Source: Roseobacter insulae (lineage in GTDB: Bacteria; Pseudomonadota; Alphaproteobacteria; Rhodobacterales; Rhodobacteraceae). From it: DNA of 64,000 nt. Under the pieces are notes generated by a model. The model did not search any database. It was given only the letters and a program-made list of their open reading frames with translations, and was not told where the DNA came from. Location: assembly GCF_019375555.1 (NCBI RefSeq), contig NZ_JAHXDN010000005.1, forward strand, positions 248,001 through 312,000, read 5' to 3'. Made by a program: the position numbers and the translations under genes. How positions within the stretch are numbered: position 1 is the first letter of the stretch; each line of letters opens with the position of its first letter. Of the stretch, positions 44,829 to 54,592 are shown one piece after another.

Positions 44829-44948
44829 GAAGAGCCGCACGTGGCGGCCCTTCATGAAAAAGCGATTTGCTTCTCCGGTTACGGTCATCGGCGTCCCCGC
44901 CTGTACCGCGCTTCCACCTTCGCCTGCGACAGGTTAACAAATCGTTGC

Positions 44949-45006
44949 CTCTCTGGTTCAAAAGTATCCCGGGGGAGTCCCGAAGGGACGGGGGCAGAGC
45001 CCCCTA
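44949..45006 (-). repeat. GGGATATTT 3'-element, copy D
   Basis: In transcript direction: GGGGCTCTGCCCCCGTCCC hairpin arm with TTCGGGAC, CCCCCGGGATACTTTTGAAC and CAGAGAGGC. Its first bases include the gcvP stop codon region. Core differs by one base (GGGATACTT). Confidence 0.72.
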
Positions 45007-47847
45007 TTCCGCGGCCTCAGCATAGTCTTCCATGGGCGGGCAGGTGCACACCAAATGCCGGTCACCATAAACATTGTCGACACGATTTACCGGAGGCCAA
45101 TACTTGTCCACCCGAAAAGCGCCGGGCGGAAAGCATCCCTGTTCCCGACTATAAGGCCGTTGCCAGTCGCTCACCAAGTCTTCAACCGTGTGCGGCGCGT
45201 TCTTGAGCGGATTGTTTTCGGCGTCGATATCACCAGCTTCGATCTGGGCGATTTCCGCACGAATGGCCAGCATCGCATCGCAAAACCGGTCCAGTTCCGC
45301 CTTGGTCTCGCTTTCGGTCGGTTCCACCATTAGTGTCCCTGCCACAGGCCAGCTCATTGTCGGCGCATGAAAACCGCAATCAATCAGCCGCTTGGCAATA
45401 TCTTCAACTGAAATTTTCGCTGTCTCGTCAAATGGTCGCACATCGATGATGCACTCATGCGCAACCCGCCCGGTCGGACCCTTGTACAGAACATCAAAAG
45501 CACCTTCGAGCCTTTTGGCAATGTAGTTGGCGTTCAATATCGCCACCCGCGTTGCCTGGGTCAGGCCATTTCCCCCCATCATCAGGCAGTAGGCCCAACT
45601 GATCGGCAGCAGCGACGGCGACCCGAATGGCGCGGCGGAGACAGCGCCATCACCGCCATTGGGTGCACCGGGTAGATAGGGCGCAAGATGGGCTTTTACC
45701 CCGATCGGGCCCATTCCCGGTCCACCACCGCCGTGCGGGATACAGAACGTCTTGTGCAGGTTCAGGTGACTGACATCTCCGCCCAGATCCCCCGGCCGGC
45801 TCAATCCGACCATCGCGTTCATATTGGCGCCATCGATATAGACCTGTCCGCCATGGGTGTGGGTGATCTTTGTCACCTCGGTCGCCGTTTCCTCGAAAAC
45901 ACCATGGGTAGAAGGGTATGTGATCATACAGGCAGCGAGGTGATCGCCCGCAGCCTCTGCCTTGCCCCTGAAATCCTCAAGATCAATGTCGCCATTAACT
46001 GCAGACTTCACCGCAACGACCTTCCACCCGACCATTTGAGCTGATGCCGGGTTGGTCCCGTGCGCACTCATCGGAATAAGGCAGATATTACGATGCCCCT
46101 GATTGTTCGCACGATGATATCCGGCAATTGTCAAAAGCCCGGCATATTCCCCCTGCGCGCCAGAATTTGGCTGCATCGAGATCGCATCATATCCGGTAAT
46201 GTCGCAGAGCTTTGCGCTCAGATCGTCGATCATATCCCGGTAGCCCAAGGCCTGATCGGCAGGGGCGTAAGGGTGGATCAGGGAAAACTCCCGCCAACTC
46301 ACCGGCATCATCTCGGCGGCCGAATTCAGCTTCATCGTGCACGACCCAAGCGGGATCATCGCACGATCCAACGCGAGGTCACGGTCCGCAAGGCGCCGCA
46401 TGTAGCGCATCATCTCGGTTTCCGCCCGGTTCATGTGAAAAATCGGGTGCGTCAGATAGTCGGACGTGCGCAGCATCTCTTCCGGAAAGCGATAGTCGGG
46501 TTTGAAATCCTTATCCTCGCGGACGATACCGAAAGCCCGCCAAACCGCCTCCAGCGTTGCCGGTTTGCAGCGTTCGTCCAGCGTGATCCCCACGCGGGCC
46601 TCTCCAACCCGGCGCAGGTTTATGCCCTCGTCAACTGCGGATTTCAGCACCGCGGATTGCAGCGGCCCGACATCGACGGTGATGGTGTCGAAACACGCCC
46701 TTGGATCCACCTTGAAGCCTGCCGCTTCCAACCCCTTGGCCAACCGCACCGTCTTGCGGTGAATACGTTGCGCGATCGCTTTGAGACCTTCCGGCCCATG
46801 AAACACAGCATACATGGACGCCATGACCGCCAGCAGCGCCTGCGCGGTACAAACATTCGAGGTCGCTTTTTCGCGCCGGATATGCTGCTCCCGGGTTTGC
46901 AGGCTCAACCGGTAGGCACGATTGCCGTGACTGTCGACGGAAACGCCGACAATCCGGCCGGGCATGGCGCGTTTATAGGCATTCTTGCAGGACATGTAAG
47001 CCGCATGCGGGCCGCCGTAGCCTTCAGGCACGCCGAAGCGTTGCGTGGACCCCACCGCAATGTCCGCGCCCATCGCGCCGGGTTCTTTCAGCAAGGTCAG
47101 CGCCAATGGATCCGCCGAGATAACACCGATCGCCCCGTGCTCATGCAGAGCCGTGATATGGTCTGTGAAATCATGCACATGGCCATAGGTACCGGGGTAC
47201 TGGAAAATCGCCCCAAACACGGCGCTCGCCTCCATTTTCGCAGGATTTCCAACGATGATTTCGATCCCAAGAGGCGCGGCCCGCGTTTTCATCACCGCGA
47301 TGTTCTGCGGGTGGCAATCACGGTCGACAAAAAAGGCTTTCGCCTTGGATTTCGCCACCCTCTGCGCCATCGTCATCGCTTCTGCACAGGCCGTGGCTTC
47401 GTCCAGCAAGGATGCATTTGCGATCTCAAGCCCGGTCAGGTCACTGACCATCGTCTGAAAATTCAGCAGCGCCTCCAGCCGCCCTTGCGATATCTCGGGC
47501 TGGTAGGGGGTGTAGGCGGTATACCACGCAGGGTTCTCCAGGATATTCCGCTGGATGGCCGGCGGCGTGACCGTGCCGTGGTATCCCTGCCCGATCAAAG
47601 AAGTCAGAACCCTGTTTTTGGCACCGGTCTTGCGCATGTGTTCCAGCACTTCCCGCTCGGACATCGCGCGCCCGAAATCAAGCGGTTCCTTCTGGCGAAT
47701 GGCACGCGGCAGCGTATCGTCGATCAGCACCTCCAGACTTTCCGCTCCCACGACTTTGAGCATCTCAGCCATCTCCGAAGGTGATGGGCCTATGTGACGC
47801 CGATTGGCGAAATCATACGGCAAATACTCTGTCGGCTTGTACACCAT
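45004..47847 (-). CDS. gcvP: Glycine dehydrogenase (decarboxylating), P protein
   Basis: A 947-residue single-chain P protein containing both the N-terminal and the C-terminal PLP-fold halves. The Schiff-base Lys is in [20 protein letters not shown] in the second half. It decarboxylates glycine and passes the aminomethyl group to lipoyl-GcvH. It is the last gene of gcvT-gcvH-gcvP, and the operon begins behind a tandem glycine riboswitch. Confidence 0.97.
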   Translation of the reverse strand: MVYKPTEYLPYDFANRRHIGPSPSEMAEMLKVVGAESLEVLIDDTLPRAIRQKEPLDFGRAMSEREVLEHMRKTGAKNRVLTSLIGQGYHGTVTPPAIQRNILENPAWYTAYTPYQPEISQGRLEALLNFQTMVSDLTGLEIANASLLDEATACAEAMTMAQRVAKSKAKAFFVDRDCHPQNIAVMKTRAAPLGIEIIVGNPAKMEASAVFGAIFQYPGTYGHVHDFTDHITALHEHGAIGVISADPLALTLLKEPGAMGADIAVGSTQRFGVPEGYGGPHAAYMSCKNAYKRAMPGRIVGVSVDSHGNRAYRLSLQTREQHIRREKATSNVCTAQALLAVMASMYAVFHGPEGLKAIAQRIHRKTVRLAKGLEAAGFKVDPRACFDTITVDVGPLQSAVLKSAVDEGINLRRVGEARVGITLDERCKPATLEAVWRAFGIVREDKDFKPDYRFPEEMLRTSDYLTHPIFHMNRAETEMMRYMRRLADRDLALDRAMIPLGSCTMKLNSAAEMMPVSWREFSLIHPYAPADQALGYRDMIDDLSAKLCDITGYDAISMQPNSGAQGEYAGLLTIAGYHRANNQGHRNICLIPMSAHGTNPASAQMVGWKVVAVKSAVNGDIDLEDFRGKAEAAGDHLAACMITYPSTHGVFEETATEVTKITHTHGGQVYIDGANMNAMVGLSRPGDLGGDVSHLNLHKTFCIPHGGGGPGMGPIGVKAHLAPYLPGAPNGGDGAVSAAPFGSPSLLPISWAYCLMMGGNGLTQATRVAILNANYIAKRLEGAFDVLYKGPTGRVAHECIIDVRPFDETAKISVEDIAKRLIDCGFHAPTMSWPVAGTLMVEPTESETKAELDRFCDAMLAIRAEIAQIEAGDIDAENNPLKNAPHTVEDLVSDWQRPYSREQGCFPPGAFRVDKYWPPVNRVDNVYGDRHLVCTCPPMEDYAEAAE

Positions 47848-47872
47848 GGTCTGCTTCCTCTCCCGGAACCCG

Positions 47873-47925
47873 GTTTCTCTGGTTCAAAAATATCCCCGCC
47901 GGAGGCTCCGACGGGTGCCGCCGGG
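47873..47925 (-). repeat. GGGATATTT 3'-element, copy E
   Basis: In transcript direction: GGCACCCGTCGGAGCCTCCG, then GCGGGGATATTTTTGAACCA and GAGAAACCG. It lies directly after gcvH, in the gap before gcvP, oriented with the preceding gene. Confidence 0.75.
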
Positions 47926-47927
47926 CG

Positions 47928-48287
47928 TCAGGCGATAAACTTCTGGTACCCGGCTTCATCCATGAATTCGTCCATTTGGCTTGTGTCGCTGACGGTCATC
48001 TTGAAAAACCACGCCTCGCCCTGCGGGTCATCGTTCACCATGCCGGGATTGTCCGTCAGCGCGCTGTTCACTTCGACGATCTCGCCATCGACAGGCGCCA
48101 GAATGTCGCTTGCGGCTTTTACGGATTCGATGACAACCACCTCATCATCCTTGCTCACGGTTGTGCCTTCTTCGGGCAGTTCCACAAATACCACGTCCCC
48201 CAGTTGCTCCGCGGCATGGGTGGTGATGCCCACCACCATCGTGCCATCTTCTTCGCGCAACCACTCGTGCTCTTCAGTGAATTTCAT
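47928..48287 (-). CDS. gcvH: Glycine cleavage system H protein
   Basis: A 119-residue lipoyl carrier. The lipoylated Lys is residue 57 in VVVIESVKAASDI, in the expected beta-hairpin. It shuttles the aminomethyl group between GcvP, GcvT and lipoamide dehydrogenase. It sits between gcvT and gcvP. Confidence 0.97.
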   Translation of the reverse strand: MKFTEEHEWLREEDGTMVVGITTHAAEQLGDVVFVELPEEGTTVSKDDEVVVIESVKAASDILAPVDGEIVEVNSALTDNPGMVNDDPQGEAWFFKMTVSDTSQMDEFMDEAGYQKFIA

Positions 48288-48305
48288 TGTGTCTTCTCCT
48301 GTTGG

Positions 48306-49430
48306 TTATCTCTTGAATTTTGCGGGCACGAACGGCAGCCTTACCACCTCGACCGGCATCCGCTTGCCACGCAGGTCTCCGTAAAGCTGCGTGCCCTGCT
48401 CGGCATGGCGCGCGGCGACGTAACCCATGGCAACCGGCCCCCCTACCGTGGGTCCGAAGCCGCCGGAGGTTACCGCGCCGATCAGGGCACCTCCCTCAGC
48501 GGCATCGTGAATGGTCACCCCTGCACGCATGGGCGCGCGGCCCTCCGGTTTCAGTCCGACGCGCCGCTGGCCCGGCCCTTCCGAGAGCGCTTCCAGAACG
48601 GCCGCAGCGCCGGGGAACCCGCCTTCACGTTCTCCGCCGCTGCGCCGCACTTTCTGGATCGCCCAGTTGAGACCGGCGGCCACCGGGTTGGTCGTGGCAT
48701 CGATATCATTTCCATAGAGGCAAAGGCCCGCCTCCAACCGCAGCGAATCCCGTGCGCCCAGCCCGATGGGGGCGACACCGTCCTGCGCCAGCAATATCCG
48801 CGCCAAGGCCTCTGCCTCATCTGCCGGCACCGAAATCTCGTAGCCGTCCTCGCCGGTATAGCCGGAGCGGGACGCCCAAACTGGGTGACCATCAAGGACG
48901 AGGTCGGCCACGTCCATGAAGCGCATTTCCGCGGCTCGCACATCCAGTGCGGCAAGCGCGTTCTCGGCAGCCGGACCCTGCACGGCGATCAGCGCCCGAT
49001 CGGTGATTTCCGTTACAGTCAGCTCCTTGGGCAGCTTGGCCTGCATCCGGGCGATGTCTGTCTTTTTACAGGCCGCATTCACAACAACAAAGAGCGCGTC
49101 GCCGCGGCGGGCGAACATCAGGTCGTCCTCGATCCCACCGGCATCGTTGGTGAACAACCCGTACCGTTGCCGTCCATCCTGCAACCCCAGCACATCCATC
49201 GGCACAAGGCTCTCAAAACCGAGGGCCACGGCGTCCCATGACGGGCCGGACAGGATCACCTGCCCCATGTGGCTGACGTCAAACAATCCCGCGTGGGATC
49301 GCGTGTGCAAATGTTCCTTCAGCACCCCCATCGGGTATTGAACCGGCATGGCATAACCCGCAAAGGGCACCATTTTCGCGCCCAGTTCCTCATGCAATGC
49401 AAAAAGCGGTGTTTTCAGCAAATCACTCAT
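48306..49430 (-). CDS. gcvT: Glycine cleavage system aminomethyltransferase (T protein)
   Basis: A 374-residue folate-dependent enzyme. N-terminal folate-binding region: LGAKMVPFAGYAMPVQYPMG, with FDVSHMGQV. Later family blocks include SRSGYTGEDGYEI and GLGARDSLRLEAGLCLYGND. It releases ammonia and makes methylene-tetrahydrofolate. First gene of the gcv operon and directly downstream of the glycine riboswitch. Confidence 0.96.
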   Translation of the reverse strand: MSDLLKTPLFALHEELGAKMVPFAGYAMPVQYPMGVLKEHLHTRSHAGLFDVSHMGQVILSGPSWDAVALGFESLVPMDVLGLQDGRQRYGLFTNDAGGIEDDLMFARRGDALFVVVNAACKKTDIARMQAKLPKELTVTEITDRALIAVQGPAAENALAALDVRAAEMRFMDVADLVLDGHPVWASRSGYTGEDGYEISVPADEAEALARILLAQDGVAPIGLGARDSLRLEAGLCLYGNDIDATTNPVAAGLNWAIQKVRRSGGEREGGFPGAAAVLEALSEGPGQRRVGLKPEGRAPMRAGVTIHDAAEGGALIGAVTSGGFGPTVGGPVAMGYVAARHAEQGTQLYGDLRGKRMPVEVVRLPFVPAKFKR

Positions 49431-49504
49431 CCGGCCTCTCCCCTGCGCCGGTCATCGTGTGACTAACCACCGGCATCTGACACGTGCAAATGCACGCCCT
49501 GATG

Positions 49505-49667
49505 CCCCCTCTGTCTTTTCGCCTGAGATCGTTATCCCTTCGGCGGATGCATCTTGCATCTCTCTCCAGAGTTCTTTCCTCCCGCACGGTCCGGTGGCCT
49601 GAGAGTTTCCGGGGCGGTTGCTCCTTCGGCACCGGCATTTCAGCCGGTTCTCCCGGGCGGGAAGTGA
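49505..49667 (-). ncRNA. Tandem glycine riboswitch
   Basis: On the minus strand, upstream of gcvT, two successive aptamers show the conserved glycine-aptamer features. The first has CCGGGAGAAC, then GCCGAAGGAGCAACC, then GAAACTCTCAGGCC. The second has CTGGAGAGAG, GCCGAAGGGATAACG, and ATCTCAGGCGAAAAGACAGA. Tandem aptamers control gcv operons in many bacteria by sensing glycine. The leader between the second aptamer and the gcvT ATG is about 75 bp. No clear terminator hairpin with U-run is visible there, so control may be at translation. Confidence 0.93.
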
Positions 49668-49758
49668 GCAGACGGTATTCCTTAGTATGCGGATTGGTCA
49701 AGGTCTCTTGTGCACCATTCTGCATAATGATTGACTGCGCCATGTTCTGCATGAGGCG

Positions 49759-50352
49759 ATGATGAGCGATCCCTATTTCTTTGGCTATGGCAGCCTCGTA
49801 AACACCAAGAGCCACGCCTATCCCGACCCGCGCCCGGCGACGTTGAACGGCTGGCGCAGGGCGTGGGTGGCGACACCGCGATTCGGTGTCGTTCTGCTGA
49901 CCGGCGTACAGGCGCCCGGTCACAGCATAAAGGGGTTGATTGCGGCCGTGCCGGGCGCCGACTGGGCCGCACTGGATGCGCGCGAAAGCGGGTATTCGCG
50001 GGTGGCAGCCAGTCACGCCGTGGACCATGATCACCCGCAGCGCCCTGATATAGCCGTCTATTCCGTCGCACCGGAAAATCGGCTTGAGCGCGACAGCCAC
50101 ATGATCCTGCTCAGCTATCTCGATGTCGTGGTGCAGGGCTTTCATGAAGTTTTTGGCGAGGCTGGTGTCCAGGGCTTCTTCGACACCACGGATGGCTGGG
50201 AAACACCGATCCTGGATGATCGGGCGGATCCGGTCTACCCGCGCCACCAGCAACTGACGTCAGATCAGACCGCGTTGGTGGATGGACATCTGGACCGCTT
50301 ATCGGCGCAGGTAAAGCAGCGACATGAGGCGCCCCTGCCGCCCGAATTCTGA
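49759..50352 (+). CDS. Gamma-glutamylcyclotransferase-like protein
   Basis: A 197-residue protein with the GGCT substrate-loop motif FGYGSLVN near the start and the general-base Glu in LDARESGYSR. Additional residues follow the core domain (RHQQLTSDQTALVDGHLDRL). Enzymes of this fold release 5-oxoproline from gamma-glutamyl compounds. The 3' end overlaps the convergent MATE gene by 54 bp. Confidence 0.83.
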   Translation: MMSDPYFFGYGSLVNTKSHAYPDPRPATLNGWRRAWVATPRFGVVLLTGVQAPGHSIKGLIAAVPGADWAALDARESGYSRVAASHAVDHDHPQRPDIAVYSVAPENRLERDSHMILLSYLDVVVQGFHEVFGEAGVQGFFDTTDGWETPILDDRADPVYPRHQQLTSDQTALVDGHLDRLSAQVKQRHEAPLPPEF

Positions 50353-51699
50353 TCTCACCACTGGCTCGGGATGCGCCATCGCCTGCGCGATCACCCGCCG
50401 CGCGAGGATCCACGCAATCGCGCCAAATATCACCCCGGCCAGGGCCTGACCGATCAAGACCCCCGCCGGGCCCAGCACCCCGGCCCCGATCAGCACCAAC
50501 GGCACCATCCCCACCGTGTTGCGCCCCCAGTTGAGGAAGGTGGAAAAGAACGGGCGGCCCATGTTGTTGAAGGCCGCATTGCCGACAAACAGGACACCGT
50601 TGAAGAAAAACAGCAGCGACAACGGCCCGCAAAACAGAAACACCAGGTCGCGCGTCACGCCTGTGGCGTCGAACAGACCGGCGATTTCCGCTCGAAGCGC
50701 AAAGAGGATCGCCGAAACCAGGACAATAACGATGCCGGTGAACACGACCGCGTTGTCGAAGCCTCGCCGCACCCGCTCGTGATCCTTGGCACCGAAATTC
50801 TGCCCCAGTATCGGTCCTACTGCGCCTGACAGGGCGAAAATCACGCCAAAGGACAAGGGCGTGAGCCGCCCGACGATGGCCATCCCAGCCACGGCGGCCT
50901 CGCCAAACTGGGCCATTGTGCGCGTGACGATGGCCTGACCCACGGGCGTGGCGAGCTGCGTCAGAATGGCGGGAAAGGCAATGGCCAGGATGGGCACAAG
51001 ATCGCGCGCCATGCCTGCGGGTTTCGGTCGCCCGACACCGCCGTAGTGTTGGATGATCGGAACAAGCGCCATGGTCGCAATCACCATATGGGCCGCCACC
51101 GATGCGAGGGCGGCACCGATCAGTTCCAGCCCCAGTCCGAAAATCAGCACAGGATCCAGCACCGCGTTCACCAAACCGCCCCAGATCGTCGCCATCATCG
51201 CCCGGCGGGCGTCACCGTGCGCGCGCAGGATCGCGCCACCCATCATTCCAACCATCAGGAACGGCAGCCCGGGCACGGTGATCCGCAGGTAGGAAAGCGC
51301 CAGTGCCGCGGTTTCGCCCTCCGCCCCGATCAGCGCCACGAGCGCGGGAAGGTTCAGCCAGACCGACGCAGCGAAAACCAGGCCGAAAAGCGCGCCATAG
51401 ATCAGCGCATGGGTCTTGCGCTCTTCGGCCAGTTCCGGGTTTGCAGCGCCAAGGGCGCGGGCGACCAGCGCGCCGGCCGCGATCGCCATGCCGATGCCAA
51501 AAGACGTGTTGAAAAACAGGATCGCAGCGGCATATCCGACGGCGGCGGCCAGTTCCGCCTTGCCCAGCATCGCGATGAAAATCATGTCGATGAAATCAAC
51601 CGCGAAAATCGCCATCAAGCCGATGGAGGAGGTCATCGCCATCACCGTGATGTGGCGAAAGAGATTGCCCGTCAGGAACTTGGCCTGCGTCTCAGCCAC
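50299..51699 (-). CDS. MATE-family multidrug/cation exporter
   Basis: A 466-residue protein with about 12 membrane helices and an internal two-fold repeat, as in MATE transporters (e.g. ALVARALGAANPELAEERKT after the third helix; GAVGPILGQNFGAKDHERVRRGFD in the second half). The start is GTG (51697-51699). It uses Na+ or H+ gradients to export cationic compounds. Its 3' end overlaps the GGCT-like gene on the other strand. It lies 31 bp after gltX. Confidence 0.9.
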   Translation of the reverse strand: MAETQAKFLTGNLFRHITVMAMTSSIGLMAIFAVDFIDMIFIAMLGKAELAAAVGYAAAILFFNTSFGIGMAIAAGALVARALGAANPELAEERKTHALIYGALFGLVFAASVWLNLPALVALIGAEGETAALALSYLRITVPGLPFLMVGMMGGAILRAHGDARRAMMATIWGGLVNAVLDPVLIFGLGLELIGAALASVAAHMVIATMALVPIIQHYGGVGRPKPAGMARDLVPILAIAFPAILTQLATPVGQAIVTRTMAQFGEAAVAGMAIVGRLTPLSFGVIFALSGAVGPILGQNFGAKDHERVRRGFDNAVVFTGIVIVLVSAILFALRAEIAGLFDATGVTRDLVFLFCGPLSLLFFFNGVLFVGNAAFNNMGRPFFSTFLNWGRNTVGMVPLVLIGAGVLGPAGVLIGQALAGVIFGAIAWILARRVIAQAMAHPEPVVRSEFGRQGRLMSLLYLRR

Positions 51700-51729
51700 C
51701 GCCCGCCACCTGTCGCGCGGGCCGCCCGC

Positions 51730-53055
51730 TCATCCGCGCGCCTTGACCACTTGCAGCAGCGGCATCAGCGAAGACATGTCGGGTCCATGCGGCTGGCCTG
51801 TCAGTGCTTTGCGCAGGGGCATGAAAAGGCCACGCCCCTTGCGACCGGTGGCTTCCTTGACTGCCGCCGTCCAGCTGCCCCAGGTCTGGTCATCAAACGG
51901 CGCTTCGGGCAGCAGTTTCATCGCCTCTGCCACGAAAGCGGCATCCTCTGCATCGATCTGCGGATCGGCCCCGTCGCGCATGATCGTCCACCATGGCGCG
52001 ATGTCCTTAAGCGTGGTGATATTCTCGCGCGTGACCTCCCAGAATTGGGCCTGCTTGTCGGCGGGCACGCCAGCATCCGTCAGCGTGTCCTGCACCGCGT
52101 CGAACGGCAAACTCGCCAGGTAACGGGCAGTGAGCGGGAACAGGTCATCGACATCGAATTTCGTTGGCGCCGACCCGAACCGGCCGATGTCGAAGCCCTC
52201 GATCAGCTCAGCCATATCGGTGCGCAGCTCTACCGGATCACTGGACCCAAGGCGCGCCATGAGGCTCAGCAGTGCCATCGGCTGAATGCCTTGAGCGCGC
52301 AAATCGCGCAGGGCCAGCGTGCCAAGGCGTTTTGAAAGCGCCTCGCCCTGCGGTCCGGTCAGAAGTGAGTGATGCGCGAAGGTCGGCACGGTGCCGCCCA
52401 GGGCTTCGATGATCTGAATCTGCGTTGCCGTGTTGGTCACATGGTCCGATCCGCGCACCACATTCGTTACGCCCATTTCTGTGTCATCGACCACGGACGC
52501 CAGCGTGTAGAGCACCTGCCCGTCGCCACGGATGAGTACCGGATCAGAAACCGAGGCAGCATCGATCGAGATATCGCCAAGGATACCGTCGTGCCATTCG
52601 ATTCTTTCGTGATCGAGCTTGAAACGCCAGACGCCGTTGCCCCGTTCCGCACGCAGGGCCTCCTGCTCGCTCTCAGTCAAGGCAAGCGACGCGCGATCAT
52701 AGACCGGGGGTTTGCCCATGTTCAGCTGCTTTTTCCGCTTCAGGTCCAGCTCCGTCGGGGTCTCGAAGGCTTCGTAAAACCGCGCCTTTTCGCGCAGATC
52801 ATCCGCCGCCGCGTGATAGCGATCCAGCCGCTCGGATTGGCGCTCCACCCGGTCCCAATGCAGGCCCAGCCACTCCAGGTCGCGCTTGATACCATCGACG
52901 TATTCTTCCTTGGACCTTTCGGGGTCCGTGTCATCGATGCGCAGGATGAATGTGCCACCCGCCTTGCGCGCGATCAGGTAATTCATCAGCGCCGTGCGCA
53001 GGTTGCCGATGTGGATGTAGCCTGTCGGCGACGGGGCAAAACGGGTGGTGGTCAT
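51730..53055 (-). CDS. gltX: Glutamyl-tRNA synthetase
   Basis: A 441-residue class I synthetase. The HIGH motif is HIGN (in APSPTGYIHIGNLRTAL). The KMSKS motif appears as LSKRLG (in GEALSKRLGTLAL). Rhodobacterales typically encode two GltX proteins, and this one is shorter than the usual 470 residues. Only one copy is in the window, so whether it charges tRNA-Glu, tRNA-Gln or both cannot be told. Confidence 0.94.
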   Translation of the reverse strand: MTTTRFAPSPTGYIHIGNLRTALMNYLIARKAGGTFILRIDDTDPERSKEEYVDGIKRDLEWLGLHWDRVERQSERLDRYHAAADDLREKARFYEAFETPTELDLKRKKQLNMGKPPVYDRASLALTESEQEALRAERGNGVWRFKLDHERIEWHDGILGDISIDAASVSDPVLIRGDGQVLYTLASVVDDTEMGVTNVVRGSDHVTNTATQIQIIEALGGTVPTFAHHSLLTGPQGEALSKRLGTLALRDLRAQGIQPMALLSLMARLGSSDPVELRTDMAELIEGFDIGRFGSAPTKFDVDDLFPLTARYLASLPFDAVQDTLTDAGVPADKQAQFWEVTRENITTLKDIAPWWTIMRDGADPQIDAEDAAFVAEAMKLLPEAPFDDQTWGSWTAAVKEATGRKGRGLFMPLRKALTGQPHGPDMSSLMPLLQVVKARG

Positions 53056-53115
53056 CTGGTATCTCCTGTTGAGGCGCGTCGTGTCACAGGGGCGACGAAT
53101 TGTCCAGCAACGCCA

Positions 53116-53526
53116 TCATGTCGGATGGACCGGCCAACGCGTCGCAAGATCGTCCAGACCGGCACGGACAAGCCTGCCCAACACATCCATGTCAACATCT
53201 TCCAGCTTGTTGATATAGAGACAGGACTTGCCGATTGAGTGCTTGCCGAGATCTGCAAGGATGTGCCCGAAATCGGTGTAGCCCGGCATGATGTAAACCG
53301 ACAGCTTCGCCTTGCGCGGAGAAAAGCCGGTGGCCAGATGCGTGCCGCTGCGGCCTGACGCGTAGGTATAGTCATAGCTGCCGTAGCCCAGAATGCCGCT
53401 GCGCCACAATCTGGGGCGCCACCCCGTCACTTGCCGGAACATCCTGTCCAACTGCGCCGCTTCGCGGTGCCGGCGTTCCGGTGCGACGGAATCCAGGAAC
53501 GCGGTGACCTCCTCGGTGGTGTCCAT
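53116..53526 (-). CDS. DUF1801-family protein
   Basis: A 136-residue protein starting at ATG 53524-53526 (MDTTEEVTAFL), with GAGGAGAGG upstream. It shows the DUF1801 layout: helical N-terminus, then RLWRSGILGYGSYDYTY and SPRKAKLSVYIMPGYTDF, and GKSCLYINKLEDVDMDVL near the end. Function is unknown, and the family is often a small cytosolic dimer. Confidence 0.85.
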   Translation of the reverse strand: MDTTEEVTAFLDSVAPERRHREAAQLDRMFRQVTGWRPRLWRSGILGYGSYDYTYASGRSGTHLATGFSPRKAKLSVYIMPGYTDFGHILADLGKHSIGKSCLYINKLEDVDMDVLGRLVRAGLDDLATRWPVHPT

Positions 53527-53632
53527 TGGCCCCTCTCCTCGCAGAAAAATGATCACTTCCCGGTCGATTTACGTTGGCGTCAGCCTGCAACACACTACCT
53601 TTGCGCGTGTCCAACACAAAAGGAAAATGATC

Positions 53633-54562
53633 ATGTCACATCAGATCACCCTGTCCCGGCGTGCCGCCCTGACCGGTGCCGCAGCACTTCCCCTTGCCGC
53701 CGCCACCGCGACCGTGGGCCGTGCCGGTGCCGCGATGCAAGGCGTCGCGATGAGCCCGTTCAACCGTGTGAAAGTCGGTGCCTTCGAAGTCACCACTTTG
53801 CTGGCCGGAACCCGCGCGGTCGAAGGACCGCACAACATTTTCGGTCTCAACGTGGACGCCGACGAATTCGCGGCGGTGTCTGCGCAAGCCAATTTGCCGA
53901 CGGATGTCTCCCAGTTCTTTTTCACGCCGACGGTGGTCAACACCGGGTCTGAACTGGTGCTTTTTGACACCGGCCTGTCCGCCGCGGGCACGACCTCGGC
54001 GCTTGAGGCGGCCGGTTATGCCGCGGATCAGGTCGATGCCGTTGTCATCACGCACATGCACGGCGACCATATCGGCGGCATGACGACTGAGGACGGATCG
54101 GCCACCTACGCGAATGCCCGCCTTGTGACGGGTCGCGCGGAATTCGATGCCTGGGCGAAAGCGGACAACGACAATTTCAAAGCCAAGATCGCGCCTTTCG
54201 CCGACCAGTTCACCTTTCTGGAGGATGGAGGCGACGTCGCCTCCGGTCTGACGGCCATGGCTGCTTTCGGACACACGCCCGGACATATGACCTACATGGT
54301 TGAATCAGATGGCACGCAGCTGATTTTGGGGGCGGATTTCGCCAACCATTATGTCTGGTCGCTGGCGCATCCGGACTGGGAGGTGAAATTCGACATGGAC
54401 AAGGCCGCCGCCGCGGCCACGCGTCGCCGCATGCTGGATATGATGGCGACCGATAAGACCGCCTTTGTCGGCTATCACATGCCGTGGCCCGGAATTGGCT
54501 ATGTCGACAAGCGCGATGGCGGCTTTGCCTACGTGCCGCACAGCTATCAGCTGATGCTCTGA
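53633..54562 (+). CDS. Tat-exported metallo-beta-lactamase-fold hydrolase
   Basis: A 309-residue protein starting at ATG 53633 with AGGA 8 bases upstream. The N-terminus (LSRRAALTGAAALPLAAATA) is a twin-arginine signal. The binuclear zinc motif is HMHGDHIGG, followed by later His in FGHTPGHMTY and Asp in LGADFANH. The lactonase/quorum-quenching type of MBL proteins looks similar, but the substrate is unknown. A monocistronic gene. Confidence 0.9.
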   Translation: MSHQITLSRRAALTGAAALPLAAATATVGRAGAAMQGVAMSPFNRVKVGAFEVTTLLAGTRAVEGPHNIFGLNVDADEFAAVSAQANLPTDVSQFFFTPTVVNTGSELVLFDTGLSAAGTTSALEAAGYAADQVDAVVITHMHGDHIGGMTTEDGSATYANARLVTGRAEFDAWAKADNDNFKAKIAPFADQFTFLEDGGDVASGLTAMAAFGHTPGHMTYMVESDGTQLILGADFANHYVWSLAHPDWEVKFDMDKAAAAATRRRMLDMMATDKTAFVGYHMPWPGIGYVDKRDGGFAYVPHSYQLML

Positions 54563-54592
54563 CCGCATGCGGGGCGGCACCCCTGCGCGATG

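Noticed and set aside
46060-47784. Long plus-strand open frame opposite gcvP
   Set aside because: His/Arg-rich shadow in the antisense frame of a well-conserved gene.
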